Positions 36,283-49,900 of a stretch of DNA of 64,000 bases are shown here, in pieces (positions within the stretch are counted from its first letter, which is position 1; each line of letters opens with the position of its first letter). The DNA lies in the NCBI GenBank assembly GCA_003956705.1, contig QZCP01000219.1, forward strand, positions 1 to 64,000, given 5' to 3'. The notes under the pieces are model-generated. The model made no database searches and had not been told where the DNA came from. It saw nothing but the letters and a program-made list of their open reading frames with translations. The stretch is from Brevipalpus yothersi (taxonomy: Eukaryota; Arthropoda; Arachnida; Trombidiformes; Tenuipalpidae). The position numbers and the translations under genes are program-made.

Positions 36283-39062
36283 TATCAGTCCAAAACTCGA
36301 TATCTCATGAAGCATCTTTCGAACCAAAAATGCTCTTGAAAAAAATTCGAAAAAAGACTACGAATGTTAACGAATCATCCTCAACTTATAGTGAGCTCCA
36401 GATATTTCGATTTATGACTGACTATATTTATGACCTGGATCCTCTTTCTCATATCATGAGTGTTTAGGAATTTCCGACTGTTGATCATTTTTTTCGCAAC
36501 AGATCAATCTTAGAGAGAAAATTGTTCTTCCAGATTCTAACTCTTAGACAGAAGATATTTTTCATATTTCTTGAAGAAATGGAAAACTATAAAAAGTTTA
36601 CTGCTGTTCATGTATGATGGGATGAACATACTAACATCTCATCTTTGATACCAATTTTTTCATGTTCGTCATGCTCTGAAAATAGCATCCGGAGATGGGA
36701 ATTTCAAAGGCTAGCTGAAGGATTACCTCCTTCATATTATTCAACCTCATTATAAGATCTTCGAAACTAATGTATTCTAATTAAGTCTGAATATAAATGC
36801 CACATCCTCCATGTGTTGATCATGTAGTCGGAAGCACTAGTCTTCGGGAAAAAATTGATACAATGAGTTGAGATGGCAATGATCACGACAAAATTCTCAT
36901 GTCATCCCTATCTACCAATCTTTTATCAATTCTACCTGAAATTGTATACAAATCTTCGTGAATGAAGAGTTATCCAAACACAGACAAGATCTGAAAAAAC
37001 GATAGATTCATGTATATAGATATAGATATCTTTTGAATTCTATCTCTCCATAGTGTATACGGATGGTATGTTTTGACTCTGGAAGTGGGAAAACAAGAGA
37101 CAAAAAAAGATGACCGTAACTGGTCATCTGAGTGGAGGCAGGAGAGGAAAGCTCAATGATGAGTGTCATAAATCATGAATGGAGCTCATCATAGCTGAGG
37201 CTGAGTCGATCTCAATTAAAAGACATCTCCTGCCCTCCATGTCCAACATCAACACAAGGGACTGGAAAAGATAAAGAGAGAAGACAAGATGATGGAAGAA
37301 ATACAATGGACCAGGAGAAAGAAAGATAGGAAGAGAGAAAGAGAGAGAGAGAACCAAGCAAAAAAGAGAGAGACGATGGGCTAATCATGAGCTTTCTCTA
37401 CCATCATGTCATCTTCTCCTCCATCTTCATCTTTATCCTTACACGGATGCTTCGCTCAATATTCTCTCACATCCTATTGCTTGTGTCATTCCATTTGGTA
37501 AATCTATTTCTACTCTTGTTCTTATGAAAACAGCTAACAATAAGTGGCGAAGAGAGAGAGAGAGAGAGAGAGAGAGATAGTTGAATTGAAAAATAGCGGA
37601 TTTTCTTTCAGAATCACTGTTCGCTGAACTAAATCATGAATAATTGGTGAAACTAATCAGTATGGATCGAGAAGCTTGAATAAAATTAGAATATTGAGTT
37701 CATTGAATTAAAGTTTTTTTCTATCCATTTCCCGAGACTTTATTTTCATAAAGACCATTGGATCAGCATTGTCGAAATGATTTGATTCCATATTTTTGGA
37801 GGGCTTTCAGAAAATTTCCGTGAAGTTCCCCATGTTCCAGCTGGACAGCATTATTGCTTAACCGTTAGACTTTATTTCTAGAGTATTCAGCATTTGTTCT
37901 TGTGAAGTTCCATGAGATATCATCCAAGTTTTTCATGATAAATCATGTACATAATTCAATACTTATATATCTCAACTCCCTTTCTTTCTATCTCTCTTCT
38001 ATTCTCTTCCATATTGTAAAAGGGAACGTAAGGATTGAAGAACTAGCGGAAGAATTGCAACTTCCATTAAATAAAATAAAATATCAGCCCTCCACTCATC
38101 TCTCTCGAAATAATTAGGCATCTAATTTGAATATTTGATAGCTAAATCGAATTAAACACTGACAAAGCTAAATTTTGAAGCTATTTTTAGCTCTCAGGCT
38201 ATTCAGTCATTATTATCTATACACCACTTGTAATCAAGTTGTTTTTCCGATTGCAAAGTTTTCTCCAAGTGAAAAGTTCATACAAAATTACATGTTATGA
38301 AATCACTGCTCAAATGATTCCAAAAACGGGATCGACAACAGAGTCGAGCAATGATGATAGAAGATGCCTAGTGAAGGCATCATGTTTTGTTGGCTTGTTG
38401 GCTTAGTTCAGTGAAAGCAAGAATAGTGAATAGAGAGCAATATCATCTGGTAAAGGTATGCTCATTGAAGAGAGGATGAGAGAGAGGGAATAAGTAAAGC
38501 TATGCGAACGAAAAGATCGGTGAAAAGAAAAGGTTTGCTTGTCATCGAAGTAAGAATCACGCAATTTATCTGTCAGACTTCCTGCCTGTTTTTTCTGATT
38601 CTTTGTCTGTTTCTATTCCACTTATTTCTTTCTATTTTCCTAGGCCTTTCTTATCCTCTCATGGATCATCTCATGTGATTTCTTTGCTCTCTCTTCTACT
38701 TTCTGCTGGAAGATTCTTCTCACAGCTTTCTGTCCAACACATCACAATAAGAATGCTTTATTGTACCGGAACCGGAAACGACAAGTCTTTCTGTCCACAT
38801 CATGATGTGGCCATCCTTTGCTCTCACTCTTTCCTTAGACTCATCCTTGTCGTGCGCTTTTCGCCTCTCAACTCGGTTCATTCATTCATTGTCCATTCTT
38901 TTTTCTGTGGTCAGCAAGATTCTTCTTCAACAAAATGATGCGGGCATTCAGCTGCTCAAGAATACATTGGACTATTTTTTCGAATTGGATTCTCGATCAC
39001 ATCAAAAGAAGAAAAAGACAAGCAAATTTTACCAAATCAGTAACAAAGTGAATCTCTCTTTC

Positions 39063-39144
<82 letters not shown>

Positions 39145-40911
39145 GTGACTGAGCTGCCAGCCCAAAAATGAACAAACCTAGTAGAAAATCTCATACTTTT
39201 TTTCTTTATCATCAGCTCTTCCTCTCACAAGCCTTCAGCTTTTTTTATTCGCACAAAATGAGCGAGAGAGATATAATTATAATTACTTTCAGCAAAATGA
39301 TGGCCAAGAAACAGTTAAGACAGACAGGGCGTTAGTGATGAAACAAACACAGAGATTCTCTGTATTCTCCGGTCTTGTTTTCATCAACTCTTTTCTCAAG
39401 TGTTCCCTCTGATATCACTGATTTCACCTTTACTTTGCCACTGATTGGAATAAAAGGGAATCACAATCATTTGGTTTTGAAGAGTGAATTGAAAAAGTAA
39501 GCTCTCTCAGGGATTTTGGTGGATGGATGAGTAAATGAGGAGATGGTAAAAGGAGAAAATTCTTCTCTCTTTCTCTCTCTTTTTTCTTCAGCATTCAAGA
39601 TTTGTCACGACATTAACTTGCATCTTCTCACTTGGCTCGAAATTATACGATTTCAAATCAATTTGCACGAATCGCATGAGAAGGCTCGAATCGAAAAAGC
39701 ACGATTGCAAAAAAACGCTGTTCTTGCAATCTTCTCTCTTGATGCTGAGTAATGTTTGAGGACAATTTTGATCCCAAACTTACACGATATAAAATTTGAG
39801 GAGAGGGAAAGAGAAAAGAATAATTTCAACATTTGTTCAGAGAAATTTTTTATCGATGAAAAGAAGTGAAAAAGAGGAGAAAAATGGATGGATATAGAAT
39901 GATACAAATTTGATGTCTAAGATGACAAAGTAAATTGCTCGCTATCTCATAGTTAAATGTAAGATGAATGAAATATCAGGATGAAAAGGGGGAAAAAATG
40001 AAGATACATAAATTCAATTTATGATGAAAGTGTATCTTTTCTTGTATTCCTTCTCTTCTTCCGATTTTATGTGTATATATTTTCGAAGAGAATAGAAATA
40101 AAATGCATATTCCTCTATCAAATCGAAATGATGCTGAAGACTCATTTGAATGAAAAATTGGCCAACTTCAGGCATAGTGAATTCTCTTTTGAAACTGATC
40201 TTTCTCTAGGCCCTTGCATTCTCTGTGTAAGTGTATGAGCGAGAGAAAGTTTGGCTTTGCTAGTATTGAAAATATAAGGGAGGAGGACTGATGAGAATTT
40301 CATCATCATCAACGAATTCATCTGCACTATGATAACTGTCTACACCCAGCATCGAAATTGAATATTTTAATGCTCTATCTAGTTGATATTCTATTCCTCT
40401 ATTTCTCTCTTTTCATTCGTTTTCCCTTGATGCATTGAAAAAGAGAAGATTAAATAGAAATTTATGCATCATAAATTCAGGCATGGCCATGATACTTTGG
40501 CCATTCAGTGGTTCTGGAACACTCTAAATCCTTTATCAAATATCATTCTTCTTCCAGTTGAATAAAAGAATTTTTATGTTTACCTTGTGATTTGGAATAG
40601 CACTGAGCTTGAGCACTTTAACAGCCACTTGAATGGAGGCAGAATTTGTAGATGAAGGAATGCTGGCTAGATAAACTTCACCAAAGAATCCATTGCCCAA
40701 TGTTTTTTGAAATTTAATGAAATTTGGATCCAATGAGAGTGGTCCTTGTCGATATCGACACACAGACTTGTTGATCTCTTCTGGATCCTCCTCAAGGCAA
40801 ACTATTCAAGGCACAAAAAAAGAGAGAGAGAAAAGTGAGTTAGAATTAGTCAGAACAGATCAGCATCATCATGTCAATTGAGCACTAAAGTCCGAATGTC
40901 TTTGAATAAAT

Positions 40912-40981
<70 letters not shown>

Positions 40982-43900
40982 ATGTCACACATACAGTCTG
41001 ACCTAAAAATTCATAAAAAAGCTATCTCTAGCTTCATAGAGTGGAGTCTAATGGTGAAATGTTGGGTGAAACCATTCTTATAAGTTGAGTTTGGTGATAC
41101 TAAAATTGTTTTGCTCATAGTTTTGATGACAGCTCATTAAGCAGCTTGGATGCAAAGGTGATGAATATTATCGGTGATGAAAATGAGCGAGAGGACTTTT
41201 CTTTCTCTTTTTCTCTCTCCATCCTTCCAAAAGCATCACTCTTAAGCTGTCAACGTGGTATAAATATGAAGACAAAGAAAGGATAAAAGAATAAAAGAAG
41301 AAAACTGGAATAATAAAAAAGAAAGATTAGGCTAAAAGAAGAGGCCTGATAATAAGGGCCATATATGAGAGGATGAACTTTTATGGATCGAATAAGGTAG
41401 TCAACATGGAGATGAAAAATCAAATTGGTGTTCATTCATCACTCGTTGAATGGAGTTCAAAGAGATCAGAACTGACTCAAGGTTCCAGAAGAAAATGTCC
41501 TCAGAGACACCGGCTTTACTTTGAGAATTGCTTCTTGTAGAAGGTGAAATATTCTGTGTAGGAGGTGAAGAGAAAGAGAGACAAAGAAAGGAGCTGGTCA
41601 CAAAAGCCGGTCAGAATACAGCTGATAGGCCTGCAAAAGAGCATAAAGTGCATGGTAATCCTTGGAAGTAATCATGGTCTGATAGAATAAGTGTGGGGAT
41701 GAATGAGAGGTAGAGGAAAGCATTGTTCTAACATCTCACTTTGGAGGAACATGAGAAGAGAGAAAAGTTTGTAATCACAGTAACTGAACATGTAACCCAA
41801 TATCGATTTATCAACCCGTTCACTTGAATTAATTGGAAATCGCGTGGCTGCCTCAATCATCCATCTATTTGGTACAGAATTTGTTTACATGACTCTACAT
41901 TCAAGTCAAAGCATTGGAGAGAGACTTTGGCAGGAGGAAGGAGAAGAAACGAGAGCCCTTACAACAAGGGCAAATGATAAGGAGAAAATGTCGAGGAAAT
42001 GAATAAGATTCATTCAAATGGTGGCACTTGATTACTTGATTCGGTGGTTTTGGTCAATCATGATACGATCAAAGATGTTCTTGTAACTCCATCAACAGCA
42101 AAAAGTTTCAACAAATAGATCTTGAAATTGATTGGAAATGGAAGATAAAGGTGACAAAATCTGTGCGTATTGTTTCAAAAAAAGGATTTTCGAGGGTGAT
42201 AAATTTCTATCTGGGCGGAGATTATCTTAAGAAGCTTTAAAAGAGAATGATTTTATCTTTCGAGTCCATATTGTTTGTAGATAAATATACATCTTTCCAG
42301 AGTGGATAACTTTCTCCACTAGAATGTTAGTATCAAAGTATTCCAATGGTACATGGTGTATGAAAATAAAAAATCTTTATATTTGTCTTCGATGTTAAGT
42401 TTTCTATCCTCAAACACTCCCTGAAACTCAAACCGTTAGCTCACAGGTTCATGTGAAAAAATGAAAGCATCACTTTGAGCAGTTAGTATTCTCAACAAGT
42501 CATCTCATACGACTACCCCAGAATGAGCTCACTCTTGTTGTCTATTCAATACCTCGAATTTTGGATTTCTTAAAGCAGATTAGGTTTACTCCAAAGTATT
42601 GTGTCCAGCATCAATTGTAAGCTTCTTTCGCATTCAAATCATTTCAGATACTCATTGCGAAATCTTAACAGTAAGAGAGAAGAATCAATGTACCAGAGAC
42701 TCAGAGGACCAATCGTCCACCTTGTAAGCAAATGAAATCGAGGAAGCAACGCTAAAGGGCTCACTTGAGTCATGACAAAAGAGGAAAAAAGAAGAAAACC
42801 CTAGCAAATTGATCCAGTTGCTGGCTCTTCGGAGACAAGTTATCTTGTCATTGACAATTATGATCCAAAAACAATTGGCATCAGCGAACACAGAGAAAAT
42901 CTTACTCATTTTGACAAGAAATATGCCTTGAGGTTCTTCCAGATCGAAAACCTCTACTTTTGATCAACAAGAATTTTGTATGAACAGATATACCTTGTGT
43001 ATGTATGAGGATTGTGTGTAAGTTTACTTTGGACACTGAATTTTTTAAGCCTCAAGTACCGTTAGAATTTTCACTCGTATACTGTGTTATTACTTTTTCT
43101 AGATGAAAACATTTCAATAGGACGAGGAGCTATGTGTTTCAAAAAGTAAATAATAGTGCTAAGATGTTTGTCTTCGCCTTTCAAAGGATGACAACATTTT
43201 CAATCTAATGAGCACAAAATGAGAAACTAGCCCATATCGTCAAGATGAAAAGGTCCACTCTAGTTTCATGAGGTTGGAAAAAAATTGGACAACCCTTGTC
43301 CAAAATATTTACAGTATTGTTCCAGACGAAGAGGAGTCAATAAAAACTCATCTAAGCAAAATGCTTTCATGGCGATTAAGACCAAAACTTTTCATTACTT
43401 TTGATCGATTTTGTAGAAAAAGGCAATCAAAATGAAAGCCTTCTCCAAGTTATTTATACCGATTTTGAAGCTTTTGATAGAAATTCCATCTCTTAATCTC
43501 TCTCAAATCGAGATAGATCGTCGAAAAGAGTTTTGAATCATGTAGCTGACTCATAACATCGAAGAAATACCCCCCGTCCAAACAAACTCGAAGGAAAATC
43601 TAGGAAATAAATTTTTACAAGATCATGTTGCTATTTCTTAACATGACTTCTTAAGAAATAATTAATACTCTATCTGGAAAGCAACTGACTTGATGGACCA
43701 AAAGAATCAATCACAGCAGAGTTCTAGAATGTTTGAACTGCGATACATAAAAGAAATGAAAATCTACGAACTTATATTTCCTAGAAGCATAGACTACCTC
43801 TGTAAAACGATGGATATCCGTAATCAGTGCCCATTCAGATACCCTACATGAAACATTACTTGCGTGCTCTAGTGAATATTTGCTCACATGATAAGTTGCA

Positions 43901-46900
43901 TGTGTATTCCTAAGAGGAAATGAATAGAATCAAGCCGATTCTCAGAGCCAAAATGCTCAATCGAATCAGTGATTCGCACAATTTTTGGACAATATTTGGC
44001 CTAGACGAGCGGCAAAATCTTTCGATTGGACATTGATCAAAAGGTAAACTTGCTATTCTTTGTTTGGGAATCAAGAACAATCATCGTGAATAGAAGTCTG
44101 ATGATCCTTAGCATGCAAGAAAAATCCAATAGAGATGGGTAGAAGAGCACAGGAGTAAGCCAAAGAATATTGTATCCCACTATTCTCTCAGTGGAGGTGA
44201 ATATTAGAATGGAGATCAATGATGGATGAATATTCTGATGGTGTTTCCGATTCAGAGTCACTGCTCTTCCTTTCCTTTTTCTCGCCTCCAATATTTATCC
44301 ATTCACAACTGAATGAATCTATTCTGTCATCACCGGAAAATAAAAGGGTGAGCAATAAAAGTTTACTTTAGCATAGACCTCATCTCTCTTCTGGCGATTC
44401 TTTACTTGGATTATGACTTGGGAATAAGCATTTCAATCAGTTTTCCACCACAACCCTACATCCCATTCAGCTTTCAACTTGCCCTTCAGCTATTGAGTGT
44501 GAATCCAAGATTTGCATGAGGCTGCTTTGCAAATAAAGTGAGGTTGAGATAGAGTAAAAGCGGAACTTTTTTCCCAAATGCCTCCAGAAAAGACGGATAT
44601 TGCTTCACTCCAATAACTTTGGAATTCGGATCCGAAGATTGTAGCTTCAATTCTAGGGAATATGAATTTATATTGACTCCCGAAAGTAGACGGATGGAAA
44701 TCAAAAAGCCAGCATTTTGCCTTTAGGTTACTCTCAATCGAATAGATGGGTTTATATTCGAATCAAAATCACCTCAGAACATCTCCTATTAGAATATTCA
44801 GAAATGTTGTGGGTTTAGGGGATGAAATAAACCACAACGCACGGCAATACCCAATCACGACAATATCACGGATATTTTCACTTCTTGGTTCCCGGAACCA
44901 AGACACAAACTTCACAAGCTATTGAGCTCAAAAGGAAATATTTAATAGGAAAGATTGAGTATTGTAAGTAAATGAAATGACACACAATTGAGAAGGCTAA
45001 TCTGGAATGTAGACGTCAGATATACTAAACACACATCTCAGTGTCAACTTGACAAGTACGATCACAAGTAATGAACAAGTGGATAACAAATGTACAAGTG
45101 ATTAGAAAAGCTAATGAAAACAAATATATAAGCTTAATCGCGCAACTCTCTATGCATCCCAGCCTGGCTGGCGGTTAGTTTGACTCGATGGTCATATTGA
45201 CTCCTAACATCCGCCGCTCCTTAAAGAAAATCGAATTACCAAATTGGGCCATTGCGTCCAATGGTAATCTCGATGCTTTGACCATCGCCCATTTGACGTC
45301 CTGGTTCGAGCACAGATAAATATACAGGCTTGGCACCGACTTGATGTTGACGTAAAGTCTTGCTGTCATCAAGTGGCGTATGATGCACCATGATAATTGG
45401 TCCAATTTCTCTTTGGAATAGAGTTTGTACGCGTTGCCGCAACGTTGAAGCAGGATCATTCAGATGTAAATCAGTAATGCGAACCTCTCGACCATTAACT
45501 TTACATAGGAACCGAGTTCCACCGCGATATTCATTAAGAGAGCGTAAATGAAATGAATAGCTCTGAATACCATTAGTGTTCGGTTGTTGTTGGACTTCTC
45601 TAACTGGAGCTTGAGCTTGAGTTTGGTTTGCTCTGAAGTTATCGACAACAGTTTCCAAATAGGCAATACGAGCACGAAGATTTTCCACTGTTGACGCACA
45701 ATTGTGATCATCCAATTTCAACTCTTTACAAGTGAAACAAAAAATTGGATTATGCCAACAAGTGTCATAATGATCTTGGGCACCGGTATATGTGCTGATT
45801 ACATTGCATCCCGGATGCACACATGGCATTCTCAATTGAGAAAGAATTTCCATCCGATCATTTGGTAATGGATTAACATTTTCATTCCAAACCAATGGAC
45901 TCCGAGTCCCGCTGCACTTCCTTGGACATTGAGGCACACTGTTGTATCGGTGTTGACGATAAAAGTCCAAATAATTTCTGATACACATACGGCAGAAAAT
46001 AGCTTTACATCCACCAAGTAGATGAGCATACGGTTCGATGGCGATACTGAGGCACATTTCACATATAAAATCTTGAGCTGTCACTCGATCCTCTTCCAAA
46101 AATCTTTCTAAATCATAACCACCTTCGGGTAACACAACATTAACCGGAGAGTTTGAACGAAAACTCGCAGCTGGAGGTGGTATCTCCCACACATCATCAT
46201 TTTCCTGTTGTATTACATCAGGATCCCACATCCACACATTTTGCTCGTCACCCATGTTGACGCAACTACTATTGGCCACTGGTTCCCGGAACCAACAATA
46301 ATGGTCACACAATGAGAAAATAATGATGATTAAATCAAAAGCAACACAAAATTAAAGTAAAGAAGTAACACAATTGTAAACATAAACAAAGCGTCTTCAC
46401 TCATCTAATCAAATAAGCGTTCCTCACAAAAAGCTCGCACGCTGTAAGACATACATGCGCGTTTGCATATGGCCGACGGTCGATGGCCGACGGTTTTTAC
46501 CAATGGAGTGAACACTGTTAATTGAGTATGCCTTATCGACTAATCATCGACGAGAGCACCTAAATCATCGTAAGGTGTATCATCATGAGCGTGTGATATG
46601 AATCCCGGATTCTGATTATCAGTCAATTGATAATAAGGTTTCAGTTTAGAGCTATGCACAGTTCTATAGCACTTTCGACCTCGTAGATTCACAATTTCAT
46701 AAGTCACTGGTGATAGTCTTTTCGTAATCAGGAACGGTCCTTTGAAACGATTCATAAACTTTTTAGCTTTACCTTTCTTCAATCTTGGCACCTTAATTGC
46801 AACTATATCGTCGACTTGGAATCCTGACTCGATTCTCTTTCTATCATAGTACTCTTTCGACTTTTCTTGAGACTTATCAATAGACTCTTTTGCTTGCAAA

Positions 46901-49900
46901 CGAGCCTTCTGCAGAGCACACAATCGATCTTCGAGATCAGTCCAACCCGGTTGGATATCGAAAAAATTTTCGAAAGGCAATCGACTTTCACATCCAAACA
47001 CCAGAAAATTTGGAGACAATCGGGTTGATCGATGAGGTGATGAATTGTACGCAAAAACAACCTCCTTCAAATAGATGTCCCAAAGTGTAGGATTGTCACG
47101 TGCGTAGATAGCTAATGTATCTCCTAGGTAAGCGTTGAATCTTTCGGTTTGTCCATCGCTTTGCGGATGGTAAGCTGTAGTAGGTTTATGTTTGATCTTG
47201 AACTTACTCAGAAATTCTTGAAATTCTTCTGACATCAAGTTCGGTCCTTGATCCGTGATCAGTGTCTTAGGAACCCCGAATAAAAGAATCCATGATTCGT
47301 ACAAGACATTTTTGACCTCGGAACTGGTACACGTTTTGATAGCTTCAGCTCTCACAAACTTAGTTAACCTATCATTCATGACAACAACATAACGGAAACC
47401 ACTATCACTCACCGGCATTTCAAGTAGATCCAAACTTATATCCAAGAATGGTTCACTTGTTGCTACGATAGGAATCATAAGCCCGGCTTCGATTTGACAA
47501 TAAGGTTTTCGTAGTTGACATTCACTACAAGCCCTAACAAAATTTTTGACATCTTTTTGCATTCCTTTCCAGTAGACTTTCAATCTTAACTTTTCATAAG
47601 TTTTTGTTGATCCAAGATGTCCACCAAGTTCACCATAGTGAATTTCTTTCAGAACCTGGTTCTGTAACGATCTCGGCAAAATAGGTAGCAAGGACTTACC
47701 ACGACGATGATAAACTACTCCTTCATGGATAGTAAACTTTTTGATCAATCGTTCGCGTTTGCGCTTCGACAGCGACTTATCCATCAAAAGTTCTTTCAAT
47801 TTGACACAAAACTTATCGCTTGCTTGTTCCCATTTGAAATTAATATCAGGTTGCACAGAAAATATGCATGGAGGATTCAAGAACTGATCTTCCTCACCTT
47901 CGTTGATAGCAATCGGATTGCGGGATAGACAATCGACGTCACCATGTAACTTCCCTGATTTGTACTTGACGGTAAACGTAAATTCTTGCAATTGTAGAGC
48001 CCATCTTGCCAATCGAGGTTTCAAATTTCGATTTGCCATAAACCAACATAGTCCACAATGATCAGTCACAACAACGAAGACTCGACCATACAGATAATGT
48101 CTGAGGCGCTGAAGAGACCACACGATTGCAAGGCACTCTTTTTCGGTGATACCATATTTCTTCTCGGCCGGATTCAATGAGCGTGAAATATAACAAACAG
48201 GTCGCATCGACTTGTCCTCTTGCTCTTGGTACATAACTGCTCCCACTCCATAATCACAAGCATCAGTGCGTACTTCGATAGCTCCTTCCGTACGATAACA
48301 TGCAACAACAGGCTTCTCAGTGATTGCTTTCTTCAACGTTTCAAACGCCAGTCTCCGAGACTCAGTCCAAGACCACTTGGAATTCTTCTTGAGCAGGCAA
48401 TTCAATGGATGAGCAATCTCTGCAAACCTGTCTATGAAACGACGGAAATAAGAACACAAGCCTAGGAATCTTCTCAGTTCATCCACATTAGCTGGTTCTC
48501 GGAACCTTCGAACGCTTGCGACATTTGATTCGCTTGGAGCGATACCACTTGGTCCGATATGGTAACCTAAATAATCAATTTGATCTTCGTCAATCCGACA
48601 TTTATGCTTTCGTAATTTTACTTCGTTTTCCCGCAGACGATTCATAACAGTTTTCAATCTTTCGTCATGCTCTTCTTTTGTACGACCAAAAACGATAATG
48701 TCGTCGAAGTAAATGTAGCAAATAATGTAATTCAAGCCAGCTAGAACACGGTTCATAGTCCTGGCTGCCGTAGCAGGCGCGTTTTTCAATCCAAACGGCA
48801 TTCTGGTGAATTCGAATAATCCTTGTGGTACAATGAATGCTGTCTTGATTTGCGAATCTTGGTGCATTCTGACGTGCCAATACATTGACGCGACGTCAAG
48901 AATCGAGAAATGTTTGCATCCTTCAAGAAGATCAAGAGCATCTTCCACACGCGGTATTGGATATGGATCATCCAACGTAATCTTATTCAAAGCACGGTAA
49001 TCCACACAGAATCTAGTATTATGGTCCTTCTTGGCGACCAGCACAACTGGGCTGCTCCACGGACTAGTTGATGGAACAATGATACCAGCATCCAGCATCT
49101 CCTTCAACAGTATGTCCAGTACATCCTTTTCCCAAGGTGCAACACGATAGTGTCGTTGATGAATAGGGTGATTATCACCAGTATTTATCTCATGTACTGC
49201 ATTCCGAATGCATCCAACATCAGCTTGATCTTTGGCGAAGACATCTTCGAATTCTTCGATAGCAGCTATCGTTGGTATCTCCTGATAAGAGATCGGAATC
49301 GTACCTGAGCACGGCTCAGAAAGAGTTACTCTTCGGTTTCGATAATCAATAATCGCATTATGACTCTCCAGAAAGTCATTCCCTATCAAAATACTTGAAG
49401 CACTGGCTAGAACAAGAAATCGAATTTTCAATTTCAATGAAGCAAACTTTGCCCTCACTTCGACCCAACCAATTGGCTCGTCTAGTGAACTATTAGCCAT
49501 GCGAACTGGATATCGACTGTATTCAATGATCGGCAGTCTTAACATCTTACGCACATCATTACCCATAATTGAACAATAAGCACCTGTATCGACATGTACA
49601 AGGAACTTAATACCCTTAATCATACAATAGGTTTTAGGTCCACGTTTGCTGACACGACTTGTCATATTCAACTGATTCCCGGAATTGTGAGCAGCTATTT
49701 CTCCAGTACACTTCGGATCCATTGGAGTAGCTAACGCATCATCGACCATTCCGATGTGAATTTCACCTGTCGCCAATTGCCAAACTGGAGGGATTATTGC
49801 GCCATCATCCGATGATGAGCTCGCATTTACGTCCTCAACTTGACCAATGTTCTTGGGTTGCGAAGATTTTGACTTGTTATTATTCGACTTGTGATATTTC

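Larger units (their letters stand above)
32153..40583. other. 8.4-kb kinase intron
   Basis: Separates the glycine-loop exon from the catalytic-loop exon, which join in phase 0 exactly where SYK sequence continues, so no exon is missing. It contains GA/TC runs at 32887-32907, 36226-36279, 37551-37577 and 39069-39142. No supportable gene or recognisable transposon seen. Confidence 0.75.

Noticed and set aside
45236..46312. Envelope gene in the third ORF of the gypsy element
   Set aside because: No signal peptide, transmembrane segment or furin-like site; the Cys/His pattern is that of zinc fingers and the C-terminus looks ubiquitin-like.
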